NCBI GenBank assembly: GCA_944321175.1
Contig: CALUKI010000010.1
Coordinates: 33,481-97,480, forward strand
DNA: 64,000 nt
Source: an uncultured Alistipes sp.
GTDB taxonomy: Bacteria; Bacteroidota; Bacteroidia; Bacteroidales; Rikenellaceae
Reading direction: 5' to 3'
Shown here: positions 8,470 through 18,630 of the stretch, one piece after another
Layout of the letters: each line of letters begins with the position of its first letter
Position numbering within the stretch: the stretch's first letter is position 1
Notes under the pieces: generated by a model
Seen by the model: only the letters and a program-made list of their open reading frames with translations
Database searches by the model: none
Told to the model about the DNA's origin: nothing
Translations under genes and position numbers: made by a program

Positions 8470-9642
8470 TTACTGGAAAAAGTTCTTCATCCGCTCGAAG
8501 ATATTCTGTTTTTTGACCGATTCGGCACGCTGGAAAGAGGGCTGCAGGGCGAGTTGTTCGACGAGTTTCCGCTCTTCGGAGGTCAATTTCGAGGGAATCG
8601 TAATATCGACGACGACCAGCAGGTCGCCCGTGCCGTAACCGTTGACATCGGGCAGGCCCTTTCCTCTGAGGCGCAAGACCTTTCCGGCGTGGGTGCCGGG
8701 ATCGATCTTGATCTTCACGCGGCCATCGACGGTCGGCACCTCGACCGACCCGCCCAGCAGGGCCGTCGTAACGGTAATATTGAGATTGTGAATCAGGTCA
8801 TTTCCGTCACGCACGAGTTCCGGATTGCGCTCCTCGTCGATGACGACCAGCAAATCGCCGTTCACGCCGCCCTGACGCGCCGCATTTCCCTTTCCGGCCA
8901 CCGTGAGCACCATTCCTTCGCCCACACCGGCGGGAATGCGGATCTCGACGATCTCCTCGCCGCGCACGACCCCCTCACCGCCGCATTTGTCGCATTTGGA
9001 GGTAATGACTCTCCCCGAACCGCCGCAGGCAGGGCATACGCTCTGCGTCTGCATACGGCCGAAGAAAGTGTTCTCCACCCGCGTGACATATCCCGAACCG
9101 TTGCAGGTCGGGCAGGTCGAATAGGCATTGGTGTCTTTTGCACCCGTACCGCCGCATTTGTCGCAGGCGATGTATTTTGCGATCTTGAGCTTTTTGGTCG
9201 TACCGCCTGCGATTTCGGCCAACGTCAGTTTCACGCGCACGCGCAGATCCGAGCCTTTGCTCACACGCTGTCCACGCTGCGTGCGGCTGCCGGAGAAACC
9301 GGAAAAACCGCCGCCGAAATGTCCGCCGAAAATATCGCCGAACTGCGAGAAAATGTCCTCCATCGAGAAGCCGCCGCCGGAAAAGCCGCCGAAACCTCCG
9401 GCACCGGCAGCACCGCCCATTCCGGCATGGCCGAACTGATCGTAACGGGCGCGTTTTTCAGGATTCGACAAGACATCGTAGGCTTCGGCGGCCTCCTTGA
9501 ACTTCTCTTCAGCCTCCTTGTCGCCCGGATTCTTGTCGGGGTGATATTTGATTGCCGCCTTGCGGTAAGCCTTTTTTATCTCATCGGCATTGGCATTCCG
9601 TTCGACGCCCAACACCTCGTAATAATCTCTTTTTTCTGCCAT
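8470..9642 (-). CDS. dnaJ: Chaperone protein DnaJ
   Basis: Type I Hsp40 of 390 residues that delivers unfolded proteins to DnaK and stimulates its ATPase. The J domain (residues ~4-70) contains the HPD tripeptide in [10 protein letters not shown] Gly/Phe-rich linker follows ([15 protein letters not shown]). The zinc-binding region holds four CxxCxGxG-type modules ([32 protein letters not shown]). The C-terminal substrate-binding domains are complete. The gene lies 77 nt downstream of grpE on the same strand, the usual heat-shock pairing. No CIRCE element was seen. Confidence 0.98.
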   Translation of the reverse strand: MAEKRDYYEVLGVERNANADEIKKAYRKAAIKYHPDKNPGDKEAEEKFKEAAEAYDVLSNPEKRARYDQFGHAGMGGAAGAGGFGGFSGGGFSMEDIFSQFGDIFGGHFGGGFSGFSGSRTQRGQRVSKGSDLRVRVKLTLAEIAGGTTKKLKIAKYIACDKCGGTGAKDTNAYSTCPTCNGSGYVTRVENTFFGRMQTQSVCPACGGSGRVITSKCDKCGGEGVVRGEEIVEIRIPAGVGEGMVLTVAGKGNAARQGGVNGDLLVVIDEERNPELVRDGNDLIHNLNITVTTALLGGSVEVPTVDGRVKIKIDPGTHAGKVLRLRGKGLPDVNGYGTGDLLVVVDITIPSKLTSEERKLVEQLALQPSFQRAESVKKQNIFERMKNFFQ

Positions 9643-9719
9643 AATCCATATCGGCGGTCTTACGACCGCAACCTCCTCATTTATTCCGTCTGCATCCGTT
9701 CAACGTCCGTTCCGACCGT

Positions 9720-10352
9720 TTATTCTCCCACGACGACCTTGGCGAAACGAAGCACCCGATCACGCAGTTTATAACCCTTCTGCACCACATCGACAATTTT
9801 GCCGCGTTGTTCCTCTCCGGCCTGAAATCGGGCGACAGCCTCATGGTGATCGGTATCGAGTTCGAGCCCTATCGCGTCGATTTCACTCACGCCGCAGGCT
9901 TTGAGCGCATCATGGAATTTTTGCGCAATCAGCGCAATGCCGGCCCGCAACGCCTCTATATCGTCGCTTTTGGCCATCGCGTCGAGCGCGCGGTCCATAT
10001 CGTCGGCAATGGGCAGCATGGCCTTGATGACATCGGCGCCGCCGCGTTCCACCAGCTCCATCTTTTCCCGCAGGGTGCGTTTGCGATAATTGTCGAACTC
10101 GGCCTGCAGACGCAGGTACTTGTCTTTCCATTCGGCGACTTCATGTTCGAGGCCGTCACGGCTGCCGTTTGCATCGGGCTGCTCCGGACAGCCGTCGCCG
10201 TCCGCCGGCTCATCTGCCAATGTGTCAGTCTGCGAAGCGTCATCGACTGACACATTGTCGCTCGAAGTTCCTTCCGCCGCCGCACCGCCGTTCTCGGACA
10301 CCGGCTCTTTTGCATCATCAACAGGCTCAGGATTAGATACTTTTCGTTTCAT
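9720..10352 (-). CDS. grpE: Nucleotide exchange factor GrpE
   Basis: A 210-residue exchange factor that releases ADP from DnaK. The first ~75 residues are acidic and disordered-looking. A long coiled coil follows, with KYLRLQAEFDNYRKRTLREK being the family signature, and then the C-terminal beta domain ending in VVQKGYKLRDRVLRFAKVVV. It is the first gene of the grpE-dnaJ pair. The 117-nt gap before it (10353-10469) has an AT-rich TATAATTTG stretch that fits the -7 consensus only with one extra base. Confidence 0.97.
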   Translation of the reverse strand: MKRKVSNPEPVDDAKEPVSENGGAAAEGTSSDNVSVDDASQTDTLADEPADGDGCPEQPDANGSRDGLEHEVAEWKDKYLRLQAEFDNYRKRTLREKMELVERGGADVIKAMLPIADDMDRALDAMAKSDDIEALRAGIALIAQKFHDALKACGVSEIDAIGLELDTDHHEAVARFQAGEEQRGKIVDVVQKGYKLRDRVLRFAKVVVGE

Positions 10353-10469
10353 ATCTCTTGTTTTTTAACTTTCCTTCCCGATAGTTGCACAAATTATATA
10401 CCAACCCCCTCGCTCCGGTATCCACCGCCGGACGGGATTCCGTTTCGTTCCCGACGGAACATTTTCCAT

Positions 10470-11180
10470 TCATCCGAGGATAAAAATCGCCGGTTTTTTA
10501 TTCAGATCGGGCAGCGGCATCCGGCGCCATTCGGCCACACTGTGCGTTGCGACCGACTCCGCCGCTCCCGTCAGATCGAGCGCGATGGTCAGCAGCGTCT
10601 GCGGAGCGCAGAGCTGCAACAGCTGCTCGACGAGCTTCACATTCCGATAAGGTGTTTCGATGAAGAGCTGCGCCTGATGTTCGGCACGGGCACGGCGTTC
10701 GAGCGCCCGAACCGCCCGTGCACGCTCATCGGGCTTCACGGGCAGATAGCCGTTGAACGCAAACGACTGTCCGTTCAGGCCCGACGCCATCATCGCCAGC
10801 AGAATCGACGAGGGGCCCACGAGCGGCACCACGCGGATGCCGTGCCGGTGGCAGGCCGCCACGACCCACGCGCCGGGATCGGCCACACCCGGCACACCGG
10901 CTTCGGAGATGACTCCGGCCGAACGTCCCGCCACGACCGGCGCCACCAGCTCCTCGACCTCGCGGCCGGGGGAGGTATGCTCGTTCAGTTCGCGGAATTC
11001 GAGCTCGTCGATCGGACGTCCCAGTTCCGCCTTAGCGAGGAACCGCCGCGCCGAACGGGTATTCTCGACGATGAAATAGTCCAACGAAGCCATCACCGTG
11101 CGGTTGGCTGCGGGAAGAACGCCCCACACGTCATCGCACTCGGCGATGGGACAGGGAATCAGATAGAGGGTTCCGGCCAT
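10470..11180 (-). CDS. rsmI: Tetrapyrrole-methylase-fold SAM methyltransferase, RsmI-like
   Basis: A 236-residue SAM-dependent methyltransferase of the fold used by RsmI, which 2'-O-methylates C1402 of 16S rRNA. Visible motifs are TLYLIPCPI at the N-terminus, FIVENTRSARRFL, VISEAGVPGVADPGA for SAM binding, and VVPLVGPSSILLAMMASG. The protein is shorter than typical E. coli RsmI (286) and lacks part of its C-terminal domain, as in other Bacteroidota members. The exact target is therefore inferred. It begins 10 nt after the murF-alr stop and is probably co-transcribed with it. Confidence 0.82.
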   Translation of the reverse strand: MAGTLYLIPCPIAECDDVWGVLPAANRTVMASLDYFIVENTRSARRFLAKAELGRPIDELEFRELNEHTSPGREVEELVAPVVAGRSAGVISEAGVPGVADPGAWVVAACHRHGIRVVPLVGPSSILLAMMASGLNGQSFAFNGYLPVKPDERARAVRALERRARAEHQAQLFIETPYRNVKLVEQLLQLCAPQTLLTIALDLTGAAESVATHSVAEWRRMPLPDLNKKPAIFILG

Positions 11181-11190
11181 GTCCGTAGTT

Positions 11191-13551
11191 TTACTCCTTG
11201 AGATAAATCCGTTTCACACGGCCCGACACCGAGGTCATGATCTCATAGGGGATCGTGCCGAGCACGGCGGCCATTGCTTCGGGGGTGTTCCCCGCCGCCG
11301 GCGAGAAGACCAACGCTTCGTCACCTTCCGCCACGCCTTCAATGTCGGTAATATCCAACATGCAGCTGTCCATACAGATACGGCCGACGATGGGGGCCGG
11401 ACGGCCCTTGACGAGCATCGACCATGCGCCGCAGCCCAGATGGCGGTCCAGGCCGTCGGCATACCCGATCGGCACGGTTGCCGTCACCGTCGGACGGGTC
11501 AGCACACCGGCACGGCCGTATCCGACCGTTTCGGGGGGTGCAAGCCGCTTGATCTGCACGATGCGCGTGCGCAGCGTCGAGACGGGATGCAGCGCCTCGT
11601 TGTGCTCGAATCCGAAGCCGTAGAGCCCCAACCCCAGGCGGCACATGTCATACTGCGCTTCGGGGAAACGCTCGATAGCGGCCGAATTGGCCGTATGACG
11701 CAGCACATCGTAGGGCAGCGCCTCTTTCAGTCGCGAACTCATACGGTCGAAACGCGCAATCTGCAACCGCGTGAAATCATCCTGCGAGGGGTCGTCCGAC
11801 GTACAGAGATGTGCAAATACCGTTGCCGTGCGGAGACTTCTCCGCCGACGGCCGAGGGCTTCCAGCAGTGCCGGCAGCTCCTCCTCCATGAATCCGAGAC
11901 GGTGCATGCCGGTATCGAGTTTGATATGGATCGGATAGTTCCGTTCGCCGTAGCGGTCAACGGCATCGGCGAACTCCGCAAGCGAATGCAGGCTGTAAAT
12001 CTCCGGTTCGAGCCGGTTGGCCACCATGACGCCGAAGCTGTCGGCATCGGCATTGAGGACGACAATGGGCATCGAGATACCCCTTTCGCGCAGCAAAACG
12101 CCCTCGTCGGCAAATGCTACGGCGAGGTAATCGACTCCCTGGTGTTGCAGCATCTGTGCGACTTCGAAATCTCCGGCGCCATAGCTCGAAGCCTTGACCA
12201 TCGCCACGAGCCGCACGCCCGGGCGCATCCGCGCACGGAAGTAGTTGAGATTGGAAATCATGGCATCCAGATCGACCTCCAGCACCGTCGTATGGCTGCG
12301 GCGCGAGAGGGCGTGTTCGAGCCTTTCGAAACGGCTGTCGCGGTTTCCCTTGAGCAGGACGGCGCGGCCTGCAATGTCCGCGCGGTCGATGCGGCGCAGA
12401 TAATCGTCGGTCGAGAGATAGAAAGCCTTGTCGCCCGTAAAGCGATCGGCCTGCGCCGAGAGATGCGGGCCGATGCCGATGACCTTCCCCACTCCGGCCG
12501 CCGCGACCATCGCTGCAACCCGCGCATAGAGTTCGTCGTCGGTCATGCCGCTTTGCAGAATATCCGAAAGGATCAGCGTCGTGGGACGTCCCGCCGCCAC
12601 ATTGTGGAGGTAGTCGAGGGCGATGGCCAACGAATTCATATCGGAGTTATAGGCGTCGTCGATCAACAGCGAACCGTTGATGCCCTCCTTCACTTCGAGC
12701 CGCATGGCAACGGGCTGCAGACGCCCGAAATCGGGTTTCGGCTGCCCCATCATCTGCCAAAAGGCCTCCACAAGCTGCGAATTGCGCTCCGATGCGCCAT
12801 CGGCGAATCCTCCGCCGGCATACGGCGCGGCGTCCGTCAGTTCACGGCCGTCGGCATAGACCTCCTGCAGCATCGACGCCATCGGTTCGTAGGCGCCGTG
12901 ATAGAGGATGCGGCGGGCATGCAGCCCCAGCAGGAGTTTCTCGGCACACTTCTCCTCCAGCGAAGCGAAATGCTCCTGATGGGCATCGCCCAACGAGGTG
13001 AAGAGCGTCACGTCGGGCGCGATCATCCGTTCGAGCCGCGCCATTTCGCCGGGCTGCGAAATTCCCGCTTCGATCAGTGCGATCCGCTCGTCCCCCTCGA
13101 TCATAAGGAGCGACAACGCCACTCCCAACTGCGAATTGTAACTGCGCGGCGAACGGAAGAGTTTCAGGCCGGCGGGCACCGTCTGGGCAATCCACTCCTT
13201 GACGACCGTCTTGCCGTTCGAGCCGGTTATCGCCACCACCGTACCCCGGAAACGGCTGCGCCAGTCGGCCGCGAGCCGCTGCAGGGCGTCGATGGCATTC
13301 TCGACCGTCACACAACCGGCATCGGGTCCGGTCTCAACCGGACGTTCCGTCAAAAACGCCCTTACACCCCGTGCATACATCTCGCCCACATAGGCATGCG
13401 AATCGTGCCGCGCCCCTTTCATGGCCACGAACAACGGCTCGGAGGCCATGTCGCAACTCCGGCTGTCGGTCACCACATCCCGCACATGCCGGTCCCGCCC
13501 TGTAAACGAGCCGCCGCAGATACGGGCTATTTCGCTCAAGGTATAGTCCAT
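11191..13551 (-). CDS. murF-alr: Bifunctional UDP-MurNAc-tripeptide:D-Ala-D-Ala ligase / alanine racemase
   Basis: A 786-residue fusion of two peptidoglycan precursor enzymes, an arrangement characteristic of Bacteroidota. The N-terminal half is MurF: ATP-binding AITGSNGKTVVKEW near residue 115, central ligase motif LFTSLGDAHQEHF, and DDAYNSDMNS. The C-terminal half (~residues 425-786) is a PLP-dependent alanine racemase with the Schiff-base Lys453 in MVKASSYGAG and catalytic Tyr near 697 in PIGYADG. The racemase makes the D-alanine that the ligase module later uses as D-Ala-D-Ala. The 167-nt gap to mutS2 upstream could hold a promoter, but none matches well. Confidence 0.95.
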   Translation of the reverse strand: MDYTLSEIARICGGSFTGRDRHVRDVVTDSRSCDMASEPLFVAMKGARHDSHAYVGEMYARGVRAFLTERPVETGPDAGCVTVENAIDALQRLAADWRSRFRGTVVAITGSNGKTVVKEWIAQTVPAGLKLFRSPRSYNSQLGVALSLLMIEGDERIALIEAGISQPGEMARLERMIAPDVTLFTSLGDAHQEHFASLEEKCAEKLLLGLHARRILYHGAYEPMASMLQEVYADGRELTDAAPYAGGGFADGASERNSQLVEAFWQMMGQPKPDFGRLQPVAMRLEVKEGINGSLLIDDAYNSDMNSLAIALDYLHNVAAGRPTTLILSDILQSGMTDDELYARVAAMVAAAGVGKVIGIGPHLSAQADRFTGDKAFYLSTDDYLRRIDRADIAGRAVLLKGNRDSRFERLEHALSRRSHTTVLEVDLDAMISNLNYFRARMRPGVRLVAMVKASSYGAGDFEVAQMLQHQGVDYLAVAFADEGVLLRERGISMPIVVLNADADSFGVMVANRLEPEIYSLHSLAEFADAVDRYGERNYPIHIKLDTGMHRLGFMEEELPALLEALGRRRRSLRTATVFAHLCTSDDPSQDDFTRLQIARFDRMSSRLKEALPYDVLRHTANSAAIERFPEAQYDMCRLGLGLYGFGFEHNEALHPVSTLRTRIVQIKRLAPPETVGYGRAGVLTRPTVTATVPIGYADGLDRHLGCGAWSMLVKGRPAPIVGRICMDSCMLDITDIEGVAEGDEALVFSPAAGNTPEAMAAVLGTIPYEIMTSVSGRVKRIYLKE

Positions 13552-13718
13552 CTCTCCCTCCTCTTTCTCTCTGGATTCCGAGGCCCCGTCTTCCCATATG
13601 CCGAGGTCTCATTTCATCGTATGTTTTCGGGATCCTGCGCCCGCACATCCGTCATTCCGAATATTCCCGGCACGAATCACGGCCTTTCTCCCGTTGTTTC
13701 TCACTGCTTCGTCCGTAC

Positions 13719-16217
13719 TCAAGTACGGAAGGTCACCACCGTAATCCCTGCACCTCCACGGTCGGCATGTTCATCGACCGCACTCTCCACATCGGGAATC
13801 GTCCGCAGATAACGCCGTATCTCCTCCTTGAGGGCCCCTGTACCCTTTCCATGCAGGATCGTGACCGAACCGACACCCACCATCAGTGCATCGTCGATGA
13901 AATTCTGCACGGCTTCGACCGCTTCGGCAGCCCGCATGCCGCGCACATCGATATGATCCTTGAAATTGAGTTTCCGAGCCGACACATCGACCGACACGAC
14001 CGTGCGGGGCGTTACGGGACGCATCGCCTCCCGATAGGCATTGTTCGACACCACCCGCAGCCGCTCCTTGTCAACCATCGTCAACAACTGTCCGAAAGCC
14101 ACCTGCGCCTTGTTGCCCTTGATCATCCGCACCTCGCCGGGCGTCTGCTGGCCTTCGAGCACCACCTTCGCACCGACCGTCACCTCACGCGGTTTTTCGG
14201 GTTCGGGCGCGGCAGCCTGTCCCGACGCAGCCGCTCCCTGCCGGCGCCGCTCCTCGCGGCGCTCCCTGCGACGGCGCAACCGCTCCATCTCCCGTTCGAT
14301 ACGCGCCTCCTGCTCCGGATCGGCGGCATCCGGCCGTTCGACCTGCTCGCGGAACTCATCGAACTCCCTGCGCACCGAGCGCGTCGCCTCGCGTTCGGCC
14401 TGCGCTTCGCGGATCTCGCGGATCGTCCGTTCGATCCGGCGGTTCGCTTCGGCCATCAGCTCCTTCGCCTCGGCCTTCGCCGCACGGATGATCTCGGCCC
14501 GTTCCTGCCGGATCCGCGCCAACTGCGCCGCATAGCTCTGCTCCAGCTCCTCCACCTTGCGGTCGGTCTGCCGGATGCGGTTGCGCTTCTGCTCCCAGTA
14601 GTGCCGGTCGCGGGCGATTTCACGCAACTGCCGCTCCAGATTGATATGGTCGGTTCCCGCCTTGTCGCTCGCCGCGCGGATGATCTCCTCCGGCAATCCG
14701 ATCTTGCGGGCAATCTCGACGGCAAACGAACTGCCGGGCTTGCCGATCTCCAGCCGGAACAGCGGACGGATATTCTGCACGTCGAACATCATCGCCCCGT
14801 TGGCGATTCCCTCCGTGTTCGACGCATAATATTTGATGTTGGCATAGTGGGTCGTGATGACGCCGTAACAGCCGCGTTCGAGCAGCCGCTCCAGAATCGC
14901 CTCGGCAATCGCACCGCCGATGGTCGGCTCCGTCCCCGATCCGAACTCGTCGATAAGCACCAATGTACGGTCCGACGCTCCGGCCAGCATCTGCTTCATG
15001 TTGCGCAGATGCGACGAATAGGTCGAAAGATCGTCATCGATCGACTGTTCGTCGCCGATGTCGATGAAGATCGACCGGAAAACGGGCAGCTCCGAGACCT
15101 CGGATGCCGGCACCGGATAGCCGCACTGGAAAAGGTATTGGATAAGCCCCGTCGTCTTCAGACAGACCGACTTGCCGCCTGCATTGGGGCCGGAAATCAC
15201 CAGAATATGCTTGTTGCGGTCGAGCTGCAGGTCCAACGGCACCGCTTCGCGCCCCTGCGCCTGCAGCGTCTGCTGCAGCAAGGGATGGCGCGCCGTCCGC
15301 AGTTCCAGCCGGTCATCCGTCGATACGATCGGTTTTCCGGCCTTGTTGGCCAGCGCCCACCGGGCCTTGGCACGGATCATGTCGATCTCGGCCAGATAGT
15401 CGCCCGCATCGGCAATCAGCTCCGCGTCGGGGCGGATCGACTCCGTAAACAGCGTAAGCACCCGTACCACCTCGCGGCGCTCGGCATACTCCAGCTCCTT
15501 GAGCTCGTTGTTGATCTCGACCACCTCGACCGGTTCGATGTAGAAAGTGCGGCCCGTTGCCGATTCATCGTGGATGAAGCCCTGCAGTTTCCGTTTGTTG
15601 GCGGCAGCGACGGGGATTACCGTCCGGCCGTCACGGACCGACAGCACGGCATCGGCCTCGACAATTCCGGCCTGTTTGGCCCGCTGCAGCACCTGCTGCA
15701 GCCGTTTGGCGGCCTGCCCTTCCCGTTCGCGGATAGCTCGGCGCACCTGCTGCAATTCGGGTGAAGCCGTATCCTTCACCTCCCCGTAAGGATCGAGAAT
15801 CGCATCGATCGCCCGCACGATTTCAGGGAAGGTCGTCACCCGCCGGCTCAGCGCCCACAAACGCGGATAACGCTCCTCTCCGCGTCCCAGCACAAACCCC
15901 GCGACAGCGCCGACCGTTGCAAGGCCCCGACGGAGCATCGCCGCTTCAGCGGCCAGAAGGTAGCTTCCCTCGACCCGTATCTTGGCGGCGAGGGGTGCCA
16001 GATCGGGATAATCGTCATTCGGGAAATCGTGTTCGAGCATCAGCAGCGTCCGCATCTCGTCCATCGACGACAAACGACGCTCAATCTCTTCGGCGGATGT
16101 CGAGAAACCCTCCCGTGCGAGCCGTTCTGCGGCCGACGGCATCGAACACAGGGCCGACACCTGTTCACGGATACGGTCGAAACCGATCTTCTCTTCGAAA
16201 TTGGCGGGATAGATCAT
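13719..16217 (-). CDS. mutS2: Endonuclease MutS2
   Basis: An 832-residue MutS-family ATPase with a C-terminal Smr nuclease, acting in recombination control or ribosome rescue rather than mismatch repair. The core has the Walker A motif SGPNAGGKSVCLKT and the Walker B region TLVLIDEFGSGTEP. A long charged coiled coil follows (residues ~510-640). The last ~80 residues form the Smr domain with HIDVRGMRAAEA and HGKGTGAL. The start at 16217 (MIYPANFEEKIGF) matches the family start; a longer in-frame start at 16349 would overlap the MlaD gene. It starts 34 nt after the MlaD-family stop. Confidence 0.96.
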   Translation of the reverse strand: MIYPANFEEKIGFDRIREQVSALCSMPSAAERLAREGFSTSAEEIERRLSSMDEMRTLLMLEHDFPNDDYPDLAPLAAKIRVEGSYLLAAEAAMLRRGLATVGAVAGFVLGRGEERYPRLWALSRRVTTFPEIVRAIDAILDPYGEVKDTASPELQQVRRAIREREGQAAKRLQQVLQRAKQAGIVEADAVLSVRDGRTVIPVAAANKRKLQGFIHDESATGRTFYIEPVEVVEINNELKELEYAERREVVRVLTLFTESIRPDAELIADAGDYLAEIDMIRAKARWALANKAGKPIVSTDDRLELRTARHPLLQQTLQAQGREAVPLDLQLDRNKHILVISGPNAGGKSVCLKTTGLIQYLFQCGYPVPASEVSELPVFRSIFIDIGDEQSIDDDLSTYSSHLRNMKQMLAGASDRTLVLIDEFGSGTEPTIGGAIAEAILERLLERGCYGVITTHYANIKYYASNTEGIANGAMMFDVQNIRPLFRLEIGKPGSSFAVEIARKIGLPEEIIRAASDKAGTDHINLERQLREIARDRHYWEQKRNRIRQTDRKVEELEQSYAAQLARIRQERAEIIRAAKAEAKELMAEANRRIERTIREIREAQAEREATRSVRREFDEFREQVERPDAADPEQEARIEREMERLRRRRERREERRRQGAAASGQAAAPEPEKPREVTVGAKVVLEGQQTPGEVRMIKGNKAQVAFGQLLTMVDKERLRVVSNNAYREAMRPVTPRTVVSVDVSARKLNFKDHIDVRGMRAAEAVEAVQNFIDDALMVGVGSVTILHGKGTGALKEEIRRYLRTIPDVESAVDEHADRGGAGITVVTFRT

Positions 16218-16251
16218 GGCATCGTCGATCAAAGATGCGGCAACGGATGCA

Positions 16252-17244
16252 CTACCGTGCCGCCGGCAAAGTATCGGTTGGCGCGACAGCGGCGGCCGGC
16301 GCCGTTTTGCCGCTCTTGTCTTTGCGGCCGAAGAGCGAGAAATGGACATAGCGCTTGGGATGCGCTTTCAGATCTTCGAGCAGCAGCGCGAGATTGTCGC
16401 TTGCCGCACGCAGCGATTCGTAGAGCTGCGGATCGTTCATCAACTGCCCCACCGTACCCGTACCGTCATTGATCCGCGCCACGGTTGTGCTCAGTTCATC
16501 GAGCGTCACACGCAATCCTGCGGCCAGCGAATCGATAGCGGCATCGGCAAGCTGTCCGGAGAAACGGTCCAGGTTGCCGATCATCGATGAAAAGCGTTCG
16601 GAATTTTCACCCAGAACGGTCGAGAAACGGCTGATATTGCCGAGTGCCGTCTGCAGGCTGCCCTTTTCCTTCGACAGGACGTCGTCCATCGTTCCGGAGA
16701 TCGAATTCAGATGCGCCAACGTTCCGTCGATATGCGTTTTGTTGTCACTCAGGATTGCATTGACACTTTCGAGTGTCACGGCAAGATTGTCCATCACACG
16801 CGTCAGGCGCTCCTTGACATCGGCCAGCTCCGTACCGGCGGCAGCCAGCATGTCGCGCGTCTCGGCAGCATGCAGCGTATCCCCCTTCTGGAGCATTGCA
16901 TCACTGTCTCCCATTTCGATGGCGATCGCCTTGCCGCCCATCAAGCCATCCGAATAGATGCGGGCCTCGGAGTCTTTCGGAATGCGGAAACTGCGCCGCA
17001 CGGACAATTGCAGCACCACATCGCGGTTGACCGCAGGATTGAAGGCAATGGCCGTCACCGTACCGACCTTCACGCCTTGAATGGTCACGGGCGTGGCGGT
17101 CTGGACTCCTCCGATTTCGGGATAAGCCACATAATAGGAGACATTGCGGCTGAAAATATCGATACCGCTCAGGAAGCGGATTCCGCCCCACAGACAACCG
17201 ATCATCACAACGGCAAAAACACCTATTTTAACCTCTCTTCTCAT
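16252..17244 (-). CDS. MlaD-family (MCE domain) lipid-transport protein
   Basis: A 330-residue protein with an N-terminal membrane anchor (residues ~5-25, KIGVFAVVMIGCLWGG) and a single MCE domain (residues ~38-115). The MCE domain is recognisable by ATPVTIQGVKVGTVTAIAF and SDGLMGGKAIAIEMG. The rest is helical with repeated heptad-like segments, as in proteins that form hexameric tubes spanning the periplasm. Such proteins carry phospholipids between inner and outer membranes with an ABC transporter (MlaEF), which is not encoded here. It lies between the amidase (91-nt gap) and mutS2, in a group of envelope genes. Confidence 0.92.
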   Translation of the reverse strand: MRREVKIGVFAVVMIGCLWGGIRFLSGIDIFSRNVSYYVAYPEIGGVQTATPVTIQGVKVGTVTAIAFNPAVNRDVVLQLSVRRSFRIPKDSEARIYSDGLMGGKAIAIEMGDSDAMLQKGDTLHAAETRDMLAAAGTELADVKERLTRVMDNLAVTLESVNAILSDNKTHIDGTLAHLNSISGTMDDVLSKEKGSLQTALGNISRFSTVLGENSERFSSMIGNLDRFSGQLADAAIDSLAAGLRVTLDELSTTVARINDGTGTVGQLMNDPQLYESLRAASDNLALLLEDLKAHPKRYVHFSLFGRKDKSGKTAPAAAVAPTDTLPAAR

Positions 17245-17335
17245 ACTCTTTCATCAAACATGTTAAACTTCACGCATGCAGCAACCGCCGGCACTCGCGG
17301 AGACGAGACATGCCCGCCGGACGACCGGATGCCGA

Positions 17336-18505
17336 TTACCGCGCCACCGAATTCCCCTCGTAACGCACGACATAGGCATCATGGAAACTCTTGCGCACGA
17401 CGGCAAGATCCGCCTTGGCCTCGGCCTCCGTACGATAACGGCCCACACAATATTTATAGCGATAACGGCCCTTGCTCCGCAGTTCGATCACCTTGTTCTT
17501 GTAGCTTTTGAATTGCCAGTCATTGGGCCTCAGCGGTTTGGTGCTGGCAAGAATCTGTATCGTATAGCCTTTCCCGATTTTCGCATCCCGCTTTTCCGGT
17601 TCGCCCGCCGGCGCCGCCGCATCCTTTGTCGCAGACGCAACCGTCTTCGCCGGCTGCGCCGTCGCCGCAGAATCGTCCTTCACATCCGACGCCGGCGATG
17701 CGGGCCCCTCTTCGATGAGTTGAATGCCCTTGACAAAATCCACATAGTCCCGGACGGCATTGAACAACGACCGGGCGATTTCAGTCTGCCCCTTTTCGGA
17801 ACACATGTACCGCAGCTCTTCGGGGTTGGACATGAAACCGATCTCGGTAAGCACCCCCGGCATGTTCGTGGCATAAAGGACCTTGAGCAGCTGCGGCTTC
17901 ACGCCCCGCACATGCCGTCCCGCCGCCTTGTAGCTCTTCTGGACCAGATTGGCCATCGCCTCGCTGTATTCGCCATAGGTAAAGCGCAGGTTCTCGATAT
18001 AGGCACGAACGATCGCTGCGGTTTTCTGATCGCTCATATCGATGAACTCCTCCTTGTTGTTGGCAAAGAGCACTTCGTCGTTGAGCCGTTTTTCGAGCGG
18101 ACTCTCCCCCATGATAAGCGTTTCGACGCCGCGAGCGGCCGTCGAACGGGCCGCATTCGTATGGATCGAGAGAAACAAATCGCCTTCGGCCTTGTTGGCG
18201 ATGTCGGCACGGGCCTGCAAATCCTTTGTCAGCGACGTCGAGAACTGTTTGTCGGTTTTGCGCGTATAGACCACTTTTATTTCAGGCAGCTCGCGCTCGA
18301 TCATCGCCCCCAGCTTGAGCGCGACCTTCAGGTTCAGGTCTTTCTCATAGACGCCGCGATAGTGGGCGCCGGGGAAATTCGGCCCCCCGTGTCCGGCATC
18401 GATCACGATAACACGGACACCGCGCGCAATATTTTCCGCCGCCGCACCGTTCGCACAGAGTGCGAAGGCTACGCAAAACGACAGAAGAAAAACGAGACGT
18501 CGCAT
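17336..18505 (-). CDS. N-acetylmuramoyl-L-alanine amidase with C-terminal SPOR-like domain
   Basis: A secreted zinc amidase of 389 residues that cleaves the stem peptide from peptidoglycan. The signal peptide covers about residues 1-23 (MRRLVFLLSFCVAFALC). The Amidase_3 domain has its zinc and catalytic residues: His in DAGHGG, Glu in VYEKDLN, His in LSIHTNAA, and Glu in TEIGFMSNPEE. An Ala/Pro-rich linker leads to a C-terminal ~75-residue SPOR-like domain (GYTIQILASTKPL onward), which would bind denuded glycans at the septum. A role in daughter-cell separation is inferred. It is divergent from lptD. Confidence 0.94.
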   Translation of the reverse strand: MRRLVFLLSFCVAFALCANGAAAENIARGVRVIVIDAGHGGPNFPGAHYRGVYEKDLNLKVALKLGAMIERELPEIKVVYTRKTDKQFSTSLTKDLQARADIANKAEGDLFLSIHTNAARSTAARGVETLIMGESPLEKRLNDEVLFANNKEEFIDMSDQKTAAIVRAYIENLRFTYGEYSEAMANLVQKSYKAAGRHVRGVKPQLLKVLYATNMPGVLTEIGFMSNPEELRYMCSEKGQTEIARSLFNAVRDYVDFVKGIQLIEEGPASPASDVKDDSAATAQPAKTVASATKDAAAPAGEPEKRDAKIGKGYTIQILASTKPLRPNDWQFKSYKNKVIELRSKGRYRYKYCVGRYRTEAEAKADLAVVRKSFHDAYVVRYEGNSVAR

Positions 18506-18548
18506 GGCAAAAGTGGATTTGACTGTGGTGTATCTCTAAATTTTTAAC

Positions 18549-18556
18549 TACCTTTG
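18549..18556 (+). promoter_or_regulatory. -7 element (TACCTTTG) for lptD
   Basis: TACCTTTG matches TAnnTTTG and predicts transcription from about 18563. That rules out the upstream in-frame ATG at 18561 and supports translation from 18630. No TTG at the proper -33 distance was found. Confidence 0.55.
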
Positions 18557-18622
18557 TCGGATGCAAAAACGGCTTCTGAACAGCGCAGAACTCCGATTTT
18601 TGCGGTTTTGCCGACTCGTCGG

Positions 18623-18630
18623 CAAAGGTA
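18623..18630 (-). promoter_or_regulatory. -7 element (TACCTTTG) for the amidase gene
   Basis: On the minus strand this is TACCTTTG followed by CC. It predicts a transcript from about 18616 with a 5' UTR near 110 nt. Its first base coincides with the A of the lptD ATG at 18630. The two divergent transcripts would overlap by about 50 nt. Confidence 0.5.

Noticed and set aside
11179..13812. 877-codon plus-strand frame opposite murF-alr
   Set aside because: It has no family resemblance and is rich in His, Arg and Gln as expected for an antisense frame. The minus-strand protein is clearly MurF-Alr.
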